The notes beneath the pieces are model-generated. The model made no database searches and was not told the origin of the DNA. It saw only the letters and a list, made by a program, of their open reading frames with translations. Positions 1 to 11,073 of a DNA stretch of 64,000 bases are shown in pieces. The number at the start of each line of letters is the position of its first letter. Position 1 is the first letter of the stretch. Location of the stretch: the NCBI RefSeq assembly GCF_039376655.1, contig NZ_CP135000.1, forward strand, positions 348,899-412,898. The letters are read 5' to 3'. The position numbers and the translations under genes were made by a program. Origin of the DNA: Buchnera aphidicola (Pseudoregma panicola) (GTDB lineage: Bacteria > Pseudomonadota > Gammaproteobacteria > Enterobacterales > Enterobacteriaceae).

Positions 1-1132
<1,132 letters not shown>

Positions 1133-1200
1133 TTACAACCCACAAATGTTTTATTTTATATTTATAAAAATATAATTAAAATTTTGTTAAATTCTGATTT

Positions 1201-1211
1201 TTTAAAGAGCA
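1201..1211 (-). promoter_or_regulatory. boxA antitermination element before 23S
   Basis: The minus-strand sequence TGCTCTTTAAA lies in the tRNA-Glu/23S spacer, about 70 nt before the 23S 5' end. It matches the enterobacterial rRNA boxA core TGCTCTTTAACA in its first ten bases. In E. coli, boxA binds NusB-NusE and protects rRNA transcription from Rho. The rest of the spacer (1133-1288) is A/T-rich and shows no other gene. Confidence 0.75.
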
Positions 1212-1288
1212 TTATTATTAATTTAACTATATAAAATTAAATTAACAATAATATGAAAAAATAAAATATTATAAGAAAATAAATTTCT

Positions 1289-1361
1289 TGTCCCCTAGGG
1301 GATTTGAACCCCTGTTGCCGCCGTGAAAGGGCAGTGTCCTAAACCTCTAGACGAAGGGGAC
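1289..1361 (-). tRNA. tRNA-Glu (UUC)
   Basis: Full cloverleaf on the minus strand: acceptor GTCCCCT pairs with AGGGGAC, anticodon TTC in CCTTTCACG, and T-loop TTCAAAT. It closely resembles E. coli tRNA-Glu, which normally sits in the 16S-23S spacer. The discriminator is A rather than the E. coli G, and CCA is not encoded. It heads the 23S transcription unit. Confidence 0.97.
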
Positions 1362-1420
1362 TAAAAAAAAATATTAAAATAAATTTTCTAATAACATAAC
1401 TTTATATACTATAAATATTA

Positions 1421-1448
1421 ATACTACATAATGAAAAAAAAGAGTCAA
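1421..1448 (-). promoter_or_regulatory. sigma70 promoter for tRNA-Glu/23S operon
   Basis: On the minus strand TTGACT (1448-1443) and TAGTAT (1426-1421) are separated by 16 nt, and an A/T-rich UP-like stretch lies upstream. The -10 box is about 60 nt before tRNA-Glu. This is one of the best -35/-10 pairs visible in the window, as expected for a 23S operon that has lost its 16S-linked promoters. Start-site mapping is not available. Confidence 0.6.
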
Positions 1449-1476
1449 GAAGTTTATTAAATTATTTTTTAAAAAA

Positions 1477-2319
1477 TTAAATTTTTATTTTATTTTTTAA
1501 CTTTATTATAGTTTTTTTTATATTCGGAAATTTTTTAAACCATAAAAAACAAGAATGAGCAGCTTGACAAACTAACATTCCTATTCCATCTTGTAAATAA
1601 TTTGATCCATGTTTTTTACACCATTTTAAAAAAGGAGTTATTCTACCATTTTTTTTAAAACATAAATCATAACAATAAGAATTTTCTGAAATAATAGATT
1701 TAGGAATATCTGGAACTTGATTAAAAACCCCACTAGAAGTGGCGTTTATTATTAAATCAAAATTATAATTTTTTATTGTTTTATTTTTTAAATAAAATAT
1801 ATTTCCAAATTTATTAAATTTTTCTGATAAAATTTTTGCTTTATAAAAAGTTCTATTATATATATATATATTATTGTTTTTAGAAATTAAATTTGGAACT
1901 ATTCCATAAGCAGCCCCACCTGCACCAATTAACAAAATATTATTTTTTTCCTTAAGAAAATTTAATCTTTTTAAATCTGCTATAATACCTATTCCATCAG
2001 TATTGTCTCCTAATAAAACATTATCTTCAATTTTCTTTAAAGTATTTACTGATCCACAAATTTTTGCTCTATTAGTTAAAATATCTATATGTTGAATTAT
2101 TTTTTTTTTATATGGTAATGTTATATTAGCTCCTAAATTATATTTTTCTTTAAAAAACTTTTTTAAAAAAATGTTTAAACAATTTTTTGGAGTTAAAACA
2201 GTTTTATAAAAATATTTAATATTAATTTGTTTAGAAAAAATTTTATGTACAACTGGAGATAAAGAATGACTAACTGGATTTCCAAAAAGAGAAATATAAA
2301 AATTATCTAAATCAACCAT
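1477..2319 (-). CDS. aroE: Shikimate dehydrogenase
   Basis: Reduces 3-dehydroshikimate to shikimate with NADPH in the cytosolic aromatic pathway. Visible are the substrate motif SHSLSP near residue 17, the catalytic-lysine segment NITLPYKK near 68, GDNTDG near 105, and the nucleotide-binding GAGGAAYG loop near 132. I place the start at 2319: a GGAG lies upstream and FGNP then falls close to the N-terminus as in the family. An in-frame ATG at 2337 would add six residues. The gene overlaps tsaC by 8 nt, so the two are probably cotranscribed. Pairs functionally with aroB and aroK, also in this window. Confidence 0.96.
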   Translation of the reverse strand: MVDLDNFYISLFGNPVSHSLSPVVHKIFSKQINIKYFYKTVLTPKNCLNIFLKKFFKEKYNLGANITLPYKKKIIQHIDILTNRAKICGSVNTLKKIEDNVLLGDNTDGIGIIADLKRLNFLKEKNNILLIGAGGAAYGIVPNLISKNNNIYIYNRTFYKAKILSEKFNKFGNIFYLKNKTIKNYNFDLIINATSSGVFNQVPDIPKSIISENSYCYDLCFKKNGRITPFLKWCKKHGSNYLQDGIGMLVCQAAHSCFLWFKKFPNIKKTIIKLKNKIKI

Positions 2320-2881
2320 TTCTAATATATTCTCCATTTATAATATTTATTATAGTAGAAGGATTTTTTTTTAAGTCAACATAACCATTCATAATACAAA
2401 ATTTTTTACCAAATTGCTTTAAAACTTCTTTTATATTTCTACAAGGACTAAAACCACTTAAATTAGCACTAGTAGATATTATTGCTTTTCCAAAATTTTT
2501 ACATAAACTTTTTACAAATTTATTTTTAGTTATTCTTATTGCTACTAGTTTAGAATGTCCTTTTATATAAAAAGATACATTTTTATTAGCAGGATGTAAA
2601 AGAGTAAAGTTTCCAGGCCAAAATTTATAAAATTTTTTTAAATTATTTTTAGAAACATTTTTTATAGAAATATATTTTTTTACATGTCTATAATCATGAG
2701 ATATTATTATCAAACCTTTTTTTACATTTCTATTTTTTATTTTCAATAAATTTACAATAGCTTTTTCATTATCAGGATCACATCCTATTCCAAATACTGA
2801 TTCAGTAGGATATATAACTAATTTTCCATTTTTTAAATGCATAATACATTTATTTATATTTTTTTGACATTCAATATACAT
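2312..2881 (-). CDS. tsaC: Threonylcarbamoyl-AMP synthase
   Basis: Makes threonylcarbamoyl-adenylate, the donor for t6A37 in ANN-decoding tRNAs. The YrdC fold is recognisable from the N-terminal YPTESVFGIGCDPDN, then KGLIIIS, and a C-terminal STSANLSG motif. From the ATG at 2881 the protein has 189 residues, matching E. coli (190). An upstream in-frame ATG at 2911 would add a hydrophobic, unconserved ten residues. Upstream gene of the tsaC-aroE pair; the 2882-3020 gap to divergent def must hold promoters for both directions. Confidence 0.95.
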   Translation of the reverse strand: MYIECQKNINKCIMHLKNGKLVIYPTESVFGIGCDPDNEKAIVNLLKIKNRNVKKGLIIISHDYRHVKKYISIKNVSKNNLKKFYKFWPGNFTLLHPANKNVSFYIKGHSKLVAIRITKNKFVKSLCKNFGKAIISTSANLSGFSPCRNIKEVLKQFGKKFCIMNGYVDLKKNPSTIINIINGEYIRNG

Positions 2882-3020
2882 AAAAAACTTATAAAAAAAA
2901 ATTATAAACAAAATACATATAATAATTTTTATATTGATTTATTTAATATAATTAAAGATAATAAAATTATATGAATATAAAATATTATCATATAAAAAAA
3001 ATATTTTAAACAAAAAAATA

Positions 3021-3524
3021 ATGAAAACATTAAAAATATTAAAATATCCTAATAAAAAATTAAGATATATATCAAAACCCGTAGTAAAAATAGATAAAAA
3101 AATTCAAAATATAATAGATAAAATGTTTAAAACTATGATATTAGAAAATGGCATAGGTTTATCTGCAATTCAAGTTGGAATTCCTTTGCAAATAATAACA
3201 ATAATAGATACAGAAAATGTTAACAAAAAGATTATAATAATAAATCCTAAAATAATAAAAAAAAAAAAAAAAATATTAAAAAGTGAAGGATGTTTATCAT
3301 TTCCAAATCAACAAGCTATTGTTCCAAGATATAAATATTTAAATATAAAAGCTTTAAATTATTATGGAAAAAAAATAAAAATAAAAGCTAAATCTTTACT
3401 ATCAATATGTATACAACATGAAATAGATCATTTATCAGGAAAACTTTTTATAGATTATCTTTCTGATTTAAAAAAAAATATTATAAAAAAAAAGATGAAA
3501 AAAATGTATAAAAAAATAAAATGA
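3021..3524 (+). CDS. def: Peptide deformylase
   Basis: Removes the formyl group from nascent N-terminal fMet. All three metallohydrolase motifs are visible: [11 protein letters not shown] near residue 44, EGCLSFP near 92, and HEIDH near 133, giving the Cys and two His metal ligands plus the catalytic Glu. At 167 residues it is about full length (E. coli 169). Between the first and second motifs the gene carries an uninterrupted run of 17 A, read in frame as five lysines. The stop overlaps the fmt start (ATGA), as in a def-fmt operon. Confidence 0.97.
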   Translation: MKTLKILKYPNKKLRYISKPVVKIDKKIQNIIDKMFKTMILENGIGLSAIQVGIPLQIITIIDTENVNKKIIIINPKIIKKKKKILKSEGCLSFPNQQAIVPRYKYLNIKALNYYGKKIKIKAKSLLSICIQHEIDHLSGKLFIDYLSDLKKNIIKKKMKKMYKKIK

Positions 3525-4468
3525 AAACAAAAATAAAAAAAAGACTAAAAATAGTTTTTGTTGGTACTACTGATTTTGCTAAAAAATACTTAAAATCTTT
3601 AATAAAATCAAAACATAAAATAACAAAAGTTATAACAAAAAGAATATTTTTTAAAAGAAAATGTATTTCTGAAGTGGAAAAAATTGCAAAAAAAAATTTT
3701 ATACCAGTAATTTATAAAACCAATTTAAATAACTCAAAAATAATAAGAAAAATTAAAAAAAAAAATCCAGATATAATGATAATAGTTGCATATGGAGAAA
3801 AAATACCTGAAAAAATAATAAATATTTTTCCTCTAAAAGCAATAAATATACATCCTTCTATTTTGCCAAGATGGAAGGGCCCCTCTCCAATACAAAGAGC
3901 AATATTAAATGGAGATAAAGAAACTGGTATTAGTATTATATTAATAAATGAAAAAATTGATTCAGGAAACATATTATATAAAAAAAAATGTAAAATAGAA
4001 AAAAAAGATACATTTTTAAGTTTATCTAAAAAATTATGTAATATTGGAATAAAATGTATGTTTTTAACCCTAAAAAATATTTATAAAAATAAAGAACATA
4101 AACAAAAGGACATAAAAAATAATAATTTATATGCACATAAAATTAAAAAGTCAGAAACAAAATTAGTTTGGTCAAAAAAAGCAATAGATATAGAAAGATC
4201 TATAAGAGCCTTTTTCCCAAATCCAGGAAATTATTTTATATATAAAAAAAAAAGAATCAAAATAATAGAATCTAAAATATTTTTTTCTAAAAAAAAGTGT
4301 TTACATGGAAAAATAATTAAAATTTCAAAAAATGGAATATATGTAGGAACAAAAGAAAATTATCTAATAATAAAAAAAATTCAATTAGAAGGAAAAAAAA
4401 TAATAAATTCTATAGACATATATAATGGATATAAAAATTTTTTTAAAATCGGAGATGTAATTAAATAA
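3521..4468 (+). CDS. fmt: Methionyl-tRNA formyltransferase
   Basis: Formylates initiator Met-tRNA with 10-formyl-THF. The N-terminal transferase domain has the catalytic N-x-H of [13 protein letters not shown] near residue 108, the [10 protein letters not shown] segment, and the catalytic Asp in KIDSG. The C-terminal domain (about 205-315) contacts tRNA. Length 315 equals E. coli. The protein is very lysine-rich. Translationally coupled to def by a 4-nt overlap. A strong hairpin follows. Confidence 0.96.
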   Translation: MKTKIKKRLKIVFVGTTDFAKKYLKSLIKSKHKITKVITKRIFFKRKCISEVEKIAKKNFIPVIYKTNLNNSKIIRKIKKKNPDIMIIVAYGEKIPEKIINIFPLKAINIHPSILPRWKGPSPIQRAILNGDKETGISIILINEKIDSGNILYKKKCKIEKKDTFLSLSKKLCNIGIKCMFLTLKNIYKNKEHKQKDIKNNNLYAHKIKKSETKLVWSKKAIDIERSIRAFFPNPGNYFIYKKKRIKIIESKIFFSKKKCLHGKIIKISKNGIYVGTKENYLIIKKIQLEGKKIINSIDIYNGYKNFFKIGDVIK

Positions 4469-4490
4469 AAATAAATTTTATAAAAATTTA

Positions 4491-4527
4491 TATAAATAAT
4501 AGTTATAAAAAATAACTATTATTTATA
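4491..4527. terminator. 16-bp perfect hairpin between convergent fmt and rplQ
   Basis: Inverted repeat 4491-4506 / 4512-4527 with a loop of five A. All 16 base pairs are perfect, but only two are G-C. It lies between the convergent ends of fmt and rplQ, the expected place for a bidirectional terminator. The T-tract after the stem is weak on both strands, so termination efficiency is uncertain. Confidence 0.6.
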
Positions 4528-4547
4528 ATATTTCATATGAAAAATAT

Positions 4548-4946
4548 TTATACATTTTTTTTATAATTTTTTTTTAACAACATTGTTTTTTTTCTACCTA
4601 CTAATTCTATATAAGACATTGAAGCATTGTCTCCACTTCTAAATCCACATTTTAAAATTCTAGTATATCCTCCTTGTCTTTTTAAAAAAAATGGTGCTAT
4701 ATCAATAAAAAGTTTCTTTACCATATATATATTCCTTATCCTAGAAAAAACTATTCTTCTATTATGTAAAGAGTCTATTTTTGCAATAGTAATTATTTTT
4801 TCTGAAAATTTTCTTAATTCTTTAGCTTTTTCTAAAGTGGTTTTAATTCTTTCATATTCAAACAAAGAACACATCATATTTTTAATCATCGATTTAAAAT
4901 GACTTCTTGTACGATTAAATTTTTTTCCAGATTTTTTATGTCTCAT
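4548..4946 (-). CDS. rplQ: 50S ribosomal protein L17
   Basis: Starts [18 protein letters not shown], the usual L17 N-terminus, and keeps GGYTRILK and the AxMxxIELV-like end ([10 protein letters not shown]). 132 residues against 127 in E. coli, with a short basic C-terminal tail. L17 binds 23S rRNA near the peptide exit. Last gene of the alpha operon, 59 nt after rpoA, followed by the hairpin at 4491-4527. Confidence 0.97.
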   Translation of the reverse strand: MRHKKSGKKFNRTRSHFKSMIKNMMCSLFEYERIKTTLEKAKELRKFSEKIITIAKIDSLHNRRIVFSRIRNIYMVKKLFIDIAPFFLKRQGGYTRILKCGFRSGDNASMSYIELVGRKKTMLLKKNYKKNV

Positions 4947-5005
4947 AAAAACTCTCCAAAAAAAATATAAAATTTTTTAATATAAAAATAAAATATACAA
5001 AAGTT

Positions 5006-5989
5006 CTACTCTAATAAATCTTTAGGTGGCCAATTTTTTAATTTAGTTCCTAAAAATAGATTTCTAGAAGCTAAAACATCTTTTATTTCAGTAAGAGATT
5101 TTTTACCTAAATTAGGAGTTTTTAAAAGCTCTACTTCTGTTTTTTGTATTAAATCACCTATATAATGCACGGATTCAGATTTTAAACAATTAGCAGACCT
5201 TACAGTTAATTCTAAATCATCTACTGGTCTTAACAAAGCTGGATCAAACTTAGGCTTTTTCTCTTTTACTTTATTTTTTTTAATATCTTTTAAGTATATA
5301 AAAGATTCCAACTGTTCTGATAAAATTGTAGAAGCATATCTTATCGCACTCTCAGGATCAATTGTTCCATTAGTTTCTATAAATATTATTAATTTGTCTA
5401 AATCAGTTCTTTGTTTTACTCTAGCTGATTCTACATTATAAGATATATGATTAATAGGACTATACCAAGCATCTAATAATAATCTACCTAAAGAAGAATC
5501 TTTGTTATCAATTCTACTAGAAGCAGGAGAATATCCTATACCTTTTTCTGCTTTAATTCTCATTTTTATTGATGAATTTTTAGAAGTAAGACTACAAATA
5601 AAATGTTTTAATTTTATTATTTCTATATCTCCATCATGAGAAATATCAGAAGCAACAACATTGCATTCTCCATATTTTTCTATAGTCATAAATGAAAAAT
5701 CTTTACTATGTATTTTAACTGGAAGTTCTTTTAAATTTAACAATATATTTATTATATCTTCTTTAACACCATCTTTTGTACTATACTCATGTAATACTCC
5801 TTCTATAAAAACTTCTGTAATAGCACATCCAGGAATAGAAGACAGTAATATTCTTCTTAAAGCATTTCCTAAAGTATTACCAAATCCTCTCTCTAATGGC
5901 TCTAAAGTAACTCTAGATTTGTTTGAAGTAATTTTTTTTATATCAACTAATTTTGGCTTTAATAGTGTAGAGATAAAACTATGATACAT
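5006..5989 (-). CDS. rpoA: RNA polymerase alpha subunit
   Basis: 327 residues, essentially collinear with E. coli (329). The N-terminal dimerisation domain has [18 protein letters not shown] near residue 27. The C-terminal domain has [17 protein letters not shown] and [19 protein letters not shown], where E. coli alpha contacts UP elements and activators, so that surface is still under selection. A clear GGAGGT lies four bases before the ATG. Sits between rpsD and rplQ as in the enterobacterial alpha operon. Confidence 0.98.
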   Translation of the reverse strand: MYHSFISTLLKPKLVDIKKITSNKSRVTLEPLERGFGNTLGNALRRILLSSIPGCAITEVFIEGVLHEYSTKDGVKEDIINILLNLKELPVKIHSKDFSFMTIEKYGECNVVASDISHDGDIEIIKLKHFICSLTSKNSSIKMRIKAEKGIGYSPASSRIDNKDSSLGRLLLDAWYSPINHISYNVESARVKQRTDLDKLIIFIETNGTIDPESAIRYASTILSEQLESFIYLKDIKKNKVKEKKPKFDPALLRPVDDLELTVRSANCLKSESVHYIGDLIQKTEVELLKTPNLGKKSLTEIKDVLASRNLFLGTKLKNWPPKDLLE

Positions 5990-6019
5990 AATACCTCCAT
6001 TATTAAATTAAAACAAATA

Positions 6020-6640
6020 TTATTTAGAATAAAATTCTACTATAAGATGTTCATTTATATCAGAAGATAAATCATTTCTTTCTGGTATTTGTTTAAAAGT
6101 TCCAATCATATCAGAAATGTTAACGTCTATCCATAAAAATTTTTCATATTGTTTAGAAATTTCTAATGAAGCCTTTATTCTAGATTGATTTTTAGAACTT
6201 TTTTTTATTTTTATAATATCATTTATATTTACTTGATATGATGGAATATTAACTATTTTATCATTTACTAAAATAGTTTTATGGCTAACCAATTGTCTAG
6301 ATTCTGATCTAGTACTTCCAAAACCCATTCTATATACTACATTATCTAATCTTCTTTCTAAAAGTTTTAATAAATTTTCTCCAGTATTTCCCTTTATTTT
6401 TGACGCTTTTTTATAATAATTTCTAAATTGTTTTTCTAAAATTCCATATAACCTTTTAACTTTTTGCTTTTCTCTAAATTGAACACCATAATCTGAAATT
6501 CTAGTTTTCTTTATACCATGTTGACCAGGAAAACTAGAAATTTTACATTTAGTATCTATAGATCTTAACCCAGATTTTAAAAACAAATCTGTACCCTCTC
6601 TTCTACTTAATTTTAATTTAGGTCCTAAATATTTTGCCAT
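6020..6640 (-). CDS. rpsD: 30S ribosomal protein S4
   Basis: 206 residues, the same as E. coli. N-terminus [20 protein letters not shown] and a central S4 domain [26 protein letters not shown] (split: RRLDNVV near 95, GFGSTR near 108). Binds the 5' domain of 16S rRNA and nucleates 30S assembly. In E. coli S4 also represses the alpha operon by binding the rpsM leader; no comparable pseudoknot could be judged here. Confidence 0.98.
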   Translation of the reverse strand: MAKYLGPKLKLSRREGTDLFLKSGLRSIDTKCKISSFPGQHGIKKTRISDYGVQFREKQKVKRLYGILEKQFRNYYKKASKIKGNTGENLLKLLERRLDNVVYRMGFGSTRSESRQLVSHKTILVNDKIVNIPSYQVNINDIIKIKKSSKNQSRIKASLEISKQYEKFLWIDVNISDMIGTFKQIPERNDLSSDINEHLIVEFYSK

Positions 6641-6662
6641 GTTTTTTTCCTAATAATAATAT

Positions 6663-7052
6663 TTATACTCTTCTTTTTTTTGAAGGTCTGCATCCATTAT
6701 GAGGTATTGGAGTTACATCAATAATATTAGTTATCTTAAATCCTGCAGAATTAAAAGCTCTAATTGCTGATTCTCTTCCAGGACCTGGACCTTTTACCAT
6801 TATTTCTAAATTTTTTATATTATAAGATTTTACAGATTCAGAACATTTTTCAGCTGCAACCTGAGCAGCAAATGGAGTAGACTTCCTAGATCCTCTAAAA
6901 CCAGATCCGCCAGATGTAGCCCAACTCAATGTATTTCCTTTTTTATCTGTAATAGTTACAATAGTATTATTAAAAGAAGCATGAATATGAGCTATTCCAT
7001 CTGTAATATGTTTTTTAATTTTTTTTTTAGATTTTGTCAAAACTTTTTTCAT
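6663..7052 (-). CDS. rpsK: 30S ribosomal protein S11
   Basis: 129 residues, as in E. coli. Contains [18 protein letters not shown] near residue 19, [14 protein letters not shown] near 52, and the C-terminal [20 protein letters not shown], all diagnostic of S11. It shapes the 30S platform and the Shine-Dalgarno cleft. The first residues are more lysine-rich than usual. 22 nt before rpsD. Confidence 0.98.
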   Translation of the reverse strand: MKKVLTKSKKKIKKHITDGIAHIHASFNNTIVTITDKKGNTLSWATSGGSGFRGSRKSTPFAAQVAAEKCSESVKSYNIKNLEIMVKGPGPGRESAIRAFNSAGFKITNIIDVTPIPHNGCRPSKKRRV

Positions 7053-7082
7053 TTTATTACTCTTTATATTTTTAATTAAAAA

Positions 7083-7439
7083 TTATTTTTTCAATATTTT
7101 TCTAGGACCTTTTCTAGTTCTAGCATTTGTTTTAGTTCTTTGACCTCTTACTGGCAGACCTCTTCTATGTCTTAGTCCTCTATAACAACCTAAATCCATT
7201 AATCTTTTTATACATAATTTATTTTTTCTTCTTAAATCACCTTCTATAACAAATTTAGATATACTTTCTCTTAACAAATCTAATAATTTTTCATCCAAAG
7301 AACCTATTTTTGAAAAATATGATATATTCAAATTTTTACAAATATAATTAGCTCTTGATTTTCCAATACCATATATCATACTTAAAGCTATATTTACATG
7401 TTTATTATTTTCTATATTAATGCCTTGAATACGAATCAT
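7083..7439 (-). CDS. rpsM: 30S ribosomal protein S13
   Basis: 118 residues, as in E. coli. Begins [15 protein letters not shown] and ends in the basic [22 protein letters not shown] segment (near 92-113) that reaches the P-site tRNA; the internal YGIGKSRA is the helix-hairpin motif. Located at the 30S head, contacting L5 and L31 across subunits. First gene of the alpha operon, following rpmJ. Confidence 0.98.
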   Translation of the reverse strand: MIRIQGINIENNKHVNIALSMIYGIGKSRANYICKNLNISYFSKIGSLDEKLLDLLRESISKFVIEGDLRRKNKLCIKRLMDLGCYRGLRHRRGLPVRGQRTKTNARTRKGPRKILKK

Positions 7440-7474
7440 ATTTTATGAAATTCCTAATTTTAAATTTTTAATAA

Positions 7475-7591
7475 CTACCCTTGCCTTTGCTTATGTTTTT
7501 TATCATTTTTACAAGTTACAACAATTACATTATTTCTTTTTACTATTTTACATGATTTACATAATCTTTTAACAGAAGTTCTTACTTTCAT
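7475..7591 (-). CDS. rpmJ: 50S ribosomal protein L36
   Basis: Short gene of 38 codons between secY and rpsM, the usual place of rpmJ. The protein begins [19 protein letters not shown] and ends KHKQRQG, nearly the E. coli sequence. The zinc-binding set is present: Cys11, Cys14, Cys27 and His33. ATG at 7591-7589 and TAG at 7477-7475. Probably cotranscribed with the spc operon. Confidence 0.96.
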   Translation of the reverse strand: MKVRTSVKRLCKSCKIVKRNNVIVVTCKNDKKHKQRQG

Positions 7592-7605
7592 ATAAAACCT
7601 TTAAT

Positions 7606-8958
7606 TTAAAAAAAACTATTTTCAATTTTATTACTAGAATTTTGAAAATTTTTATAATATATATTAGAAACAATAATATTTTGTATTTGACTAATACAAT
7701 CTATAATAACCACTATTACTATTAACAAAGAAGTTCCACCAAAATATAAATTAAAATTTAAAAAATATTTTACAAATTCAGGAACCATGCAAATAAAAGA
7801 CATATATATAGAACCTATAAAAGTCAATTTAGTAACAATTTTCTTGATATATTCAGAAGTATTATTACCTGGTCTAATTCCTTTTATAAAAGCTCCAGAT
7901 TTTTTTAAATTTTCTGACGTATCCTTAGAATTAAACGTTAAATTAGTATAAAAAAAACAAAAAAATACTATTAAAAAAATATAACTAGATGTATAAAAAA
8001 AACTATTTGGTTGAAAATATTTTAAAAAATTTATTAAAAAATCATTTTTATGAAAACTTACTATCCAAGATAGTATTGTATATGGCAATAAAACTATACT
8101 AGATGCAAATATTGCTGGAACTACTCCTACTATATTTACTTTAAGAGGTAAATAACTATTATTAGAAATATACGACATTTTTCTATGATTTATGTTAGCA
8201 TATTGAATATTTATTTTATAGTAACTTCTTTCTATAAAAGTAACTAAAAAAATTACACAAAATATAAAAAAAATTAAAAATAAAAATAAAAAATAATTAA
8301 TATTTTCTAATCTAAATTTTTCTATAACATTTATAATAGAACGCGGAATGCCAGATATTATTCCTAAAAATATTATAATAGACATTCCATTTCCTATACT
8401 ATACTTAGTAATAAGATCTCCAAGCCATATTAAAAACATAGTACCTGTCATCAAGCTTAAAGAACATAAAATATAAAAACATATTCCTGAATTTATAACT
8501 AAATTTTTAAATATATATATGTGTGGCAAACTAATAGATATACAAATAGATTGAATAATTGATAAAATGAAAGAAAGATATTTTGTATATCTATTAATTT
8601 GTATTTTTCCAATTTCTCCATTTTTTTTCATGCTTTTAAATTTTGTGCTTATAAAAGTAAGAAGTTGAATTATTATAGATGAAGATATATATGGCATTAT
8701 ACCTAAAGAAAATATAGATGCTTTACTAATAGATCCTCCAGAAAATACATTTAACATATCTAACAAATTTCCACTATTTTGATATAATATATTAGATAAA
8801 ACTTCAATATTAATTCCTGGAATTGGTATTAAAGATCCTATTCTAAAAATAATAATTGCCATTATAAGAAACAAAATTCTATTTTTTAATTCATTTTTAT
8901 TTCTAGAAAAATTTTTATTAGAAAATTTATTAACTGAATTATTTAATTTATTTACCAT
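7606..8958 (-). CDS. secY: Sec translocon channel subunit SecY
   Basis: Inner-membrane protein of 450 residues (E. coli 443) with about ten hydrophobic segments. Recognisable are the first segment with the plug region (IFRIGSLIPIPGI, then LLDMLNVFSGGSI, near residues 38-80), GIMPYISSSIIIQLL near 86, and GIRPGNNTSEYI near 362 in the cytosolic loop used for ribosome and SecA contact. Stretches between helices are degraded to Lys/Asn/Phe. Lies after rplO in the spc operon. SecE, SecG and SecA are not in this window. Confidence 0.96.
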   Translation of the reverse strand: MVNKLNNSVNKFSNKNFSRNKNELKNRILFLIMAIIIFRIGSLIPIPGINIEVLSNILYQNSGNLLDMLNVFSGGSISKASIFSLGIMPYISSSIIIQLLTFISTKFKSMKKNGEIGKIQINRYTKYLSFILSIIQSICISISLPHIYIFKNLVINSGICFYILCSLSLMTGTMFLIWLGDLITKYSIGNGMSIIIFLGIISGIPRSIINVIEKFRLENINYFLFLFLIFFIFCVIFLVTFIERSYYKINIQYANINHRKMSYISNNSYLPLKVNIVGVVPAIFASSIVLLPYTILSWIVSFHKNDFLINFLKYFQPNSFFYTSSYIFLIVFFCFFYTNLTFNSKDTSENLKKSGAFIKGIRPGNNTSEYIKKIVTKLTFIGSIYMSFICMVPEFVKYFLNFNLYFGGTSLLIVIVVIIDCISQIQNIIVSNIYYKNFQNSSNKIENSFF

Positions 8959-8975
8959 AATATATATTATATTAC

Positions 8976-9413
8976 CTATTTTATTTTACCACCAAACTTT
9001 TTTATTATAAAAGACAAATTTTTTGTAGTTTTTAATCCTTTTAATATAATTGGTTTATTTATATTTCCAGTTCCTATAAACTTTACATATTTTACATTTT
9101 TTTTAACAATACTGTTATTTTTTAATAAATTTAAATTAAAAAAATCATATTTTTTTAACAAATGATTTATTTTGCTAAATTTTATTTCTTTAGTAAAAAT
9201 ATTTTTTTTAGAAGTAAAACCAAATTTAGGAGATCTTTTATATAAAGGCGTTTGACCGCCTTCAAAACCTATTCTTATTGAAGATCCTTTTCTAGATTTT
9301 TGACCTTTATGACCTCTTCCTGAAGTTTTTCCTAATCCTGATCCTATACCTCTACCACATCTTTTTTTTCTTTTTGATCTGTCTTTATATAACATTATAT
9401 TTTTAAGTAACAT
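8976..9413 (-). CDS. rplO: 50S ribosomal protein L15
   Basis: 145 residues (E. coli 144). The Gly-rich N-terminal extension that penetrates 23S rRNA is conserved: [22 protein letters not shown] near residues 20-41, then [18 protein letters not shown]. The C-terminal half is poorly conserved and Lys/Asn-rich. An earlier ATG gives the first seven residues MLLKNIM; a start at the internal Met ([12 protein letters not shown]) is equally possible. Between rpmD and secY as in other enterobacteria. Confidence 0.95.
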   Translation of the reverse strand: MLLKNIMLYKDRSKRKKRCGRGIGSGLGKTSGRGHKGQKSRKGSSIRIGFEGGQTPLYKRSPKFGFTSKKNIFTKEIKFSKINHLLKKYDFFNLNLLKNNSIVKKNVKYVKFIGTGNINKPIILKGLKTTKNLSFIIKKFGGKIK

Positions 9414-9417
9414 AAAA

Positions 9418-9603
9418 TTATAATTCCTCTATTTTTAACATATAACTTATTTTTTTTATCATACCAGAAATTGAAAGATTATTATCTAAATTTTTAAAAC
9501 TTCCTATTTTTTTTAAACCTAATGCTAGCAAAGTTAATTTATGTTTAGGCAATATTCCTATTGAACTTCTTATTTGAGTTATTTTTAATCGTTTAAAATT
9601 CAT
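9418..9603 (-). CDS. rpmD: 50S ribosomal protein L30
   Basis: 61 residues from the ATG at 9603 (E. coli 59): [20 protein letters not shown] and then [11 protein letters not shown], the L30 core. A further upstream ATG at 9630 would run into the end of rpsE and adds nine unconserved residues, so I reject it. L30 contacts 5S and 23S rRNA. It is missing from many bacteria, so its retention in so small a genome is notable. Confidence 0.93.
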   Translation of the reverse strand: MNFKRLKITQIRSSIGILPKHKLTLLALGLKKIGSFKNLDNNLSISGMIKKISYMLKIEEL

Positions 9604-9607
9604 ATTT

Positions 9608-10117
9608 TTAATTTTTTCCAAAAAAAACATTTATTGTTTTATTTCTTTTCTTAGAAACTAAATTAGGAGATTGCATATTTTTCAAACCATTTATAGTAGC
9701 TCTAACTACATTTATAGGATTGGTAGATCCATAAGTTTTAGCTAATACGTTGAATACACCAGATACTTCAAAAACAGCACGCATAGCTCCTCCAGCAATG
9801 ATACCTGTTCCATCAGAAGCTGGTTTCATAAAAATAGTAGAACCTGTAAAAGTTTCTTTAATAGAATATTGTAAAGTATTTTTATTTAAAAAAAAAGTTA
9901 TCATATTTTTTCTAGCTTTTTCCATAGCTTTTTGTATAGCAGAAGGAACTTCTTTAGACTTTCCATATCCAAAACCAACTTTTCCATTTTTATTTCCCAC
10001 TACAGTCAAAGCAGTAAAAGAAAAGACTCTACCACCTTTCACAGTTTTTGAAACCCTATTTACTGAAATAAGTTTTTCTTGAAATTCATTATTCTTTTTA
10101 TTATCTAAATTTTTCAT
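9608..10117 (-). CDS. rpsE: 30S ribosomal protein S5
   Basis: 169 residues (E. coli 167). The double-stranded-RNA-like N domain shows [17 protein letters not shown] near 14 and [19 protein letters not shown] near 42. The C domain has [17 protein letters not shown] near 103 and [16 protein letters not shown] near 130. S5 lines the mRNA entry and helps decoding accuracy. Conservation is high compared with neighbouring L15 and L18. Confidence 0.97.
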   Translation of the reverse strand: MKNLDNKKNNEFQEKLISVNRVSKTVKGGRVFSFTALTVVGNKNGKVGFGYGKSKEVPSAIQKAMEKARKNMITFFLNKNTLQYSIKETFTGSTIFMKPASDGTGIIAGGAMRAVFEVSGVFNVLAKTYGSTNPINVVRATINGLKNMQSPNLVSKKRNKTINVFFGKN

Positions 10118-10127
10118 AAAAATATTC

Positions 10128-10487
10128 CTAAAATTTTAAACCATATTTTCTGGCAGATTCAGCTAGTTTTCTAATTCTCCCATGATATTTAAATCCAGAA
10201 CGATCAAATGAAACTTTTTTTATTCCATTTTTTAAAGAACGTAAAGCTATTTTTTTACCAATTAATTTTGCTGATTTTTTATTTCCAGGATAACAAATAT
10301 TTTTTTTAATATTTTTTTCTAATGTAGAAGCAGAAACTATTACAAAATTATTTGAAGAAATTATTTGAGCATAAATATTTCTAGAACTTCTATGCACTAC
10401 TAATCTTATACTTTTTAATTTTTTAAATTTTTCTCTATATTTCAAAAATCTTTTAATTCTAGCATCTTTTTTTTTAAAAATACTCAT
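10128..10487 (-). CDS. rplR: 50S ribosomal protein L18
   Basis: 119 residues (E. coli 117). [16 protein letters not shown] near residue 28 and the C-terminal [26 protein letters not shown] segment ([11 protein letters not shown] near 94) identify L18, which carries 5S rRNA into the central protuberance. Its start lies one base from the rplF stop, so translation is probably coupled. Confidence 0.97.
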   Translation of the reverse strand: MSIFKKKDARIKRFLKYREKFKKLKSIRLVVHRSSRNIYAQIISSNNFVIVSASTLEKNIKKNICYPGNKKSAKLIGKKIALRSLKNGIKKVSFDRSGFKYHGRIRKLAESARKYGLKF

Positions 10488-10488
10488 T

Positions 10489-11022
10489 TTACTTCTTTTT
10501 AGCCTCTTTTCTTCTTATTATTTCATTTTCATAATGTATTCCTTTTCCCTTATATGGCTCAGGAACTTTATATAATCTTAAATTTGCTGCAGTTTGAAAA
10601 ACTAATTGTTTATTTACTCCACTTAAAGTTATTTTAGTTGCTGAATTACAATTAGCTAATACTCCATTAGGTAATTTATATTTTATTATATGAGAATATC
10701 CTAAATTTAAATTTACAATATTTTCATTTAAAAAAACTTTATATCCAACTCCAGACAATATTAATGTTTTAAAAAATTTATTTTTAACTCCATATATCAT
10801 AGAAGATACTAAAGATCTACAAGTACCAGCATACATCCATGATTTGTTAAAATTTTTTTTACCACAAAAAATTAATAAATTTTTATCATATTTAACAGAT
10901 ACATAATTATTAATTAAAAATTTTAATTTACCATAAATACCATCTATATATATATTATTTTTTTTTATAACTACATTAACATCATTAGGAACTAAAATAG
11001 ACTTTTTAGCTATTCTAGACAT
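10489..11022 (-). CDS. rplF: 50S ribosomal protein L6
   Basis: 177 residues, as in E. coli. [12 protein letters not shown] at the start and [20 protein letters not shown] near the C-terminus are typical; the latter is the conserved rRNA-binding motif near the sarcin-ricin loop. The first of the two repeated L6 domains is much less conserved than the second. Spc operon, between rpsH and rplR. Confidence 0.97.
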   Translation of the reverse strand: MSRIAKKSILVPNDVNVVIKKNNIYIDGIYGKLKFLINNYVSVKYDKNLLIFCGKKNFNKSWMYAGTCRSLVSSMIYGVKNKFFKTLILSGVGYKVFLNENIVNLNLGYSHIIKYKLPNGVLANCNSATKITLSGVNKQLVFQTAANLRLYKVPEPYKGKGIHYENEIIRRKEAKKK

Positions 11023-11073
11023 ATAAAAACTCCAAATATTTTTATATTAATAAAAATTAATTAATGTTATAAA

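Noticed and set aside
1362-1476. Remnant of 16S rRNA upstream of tRNA-Glu
   Set aside because: The stretch is short, AT-rich and has a promoter but no 16S 3'-end sequence such as the anti-Shine-Dalgarno region.
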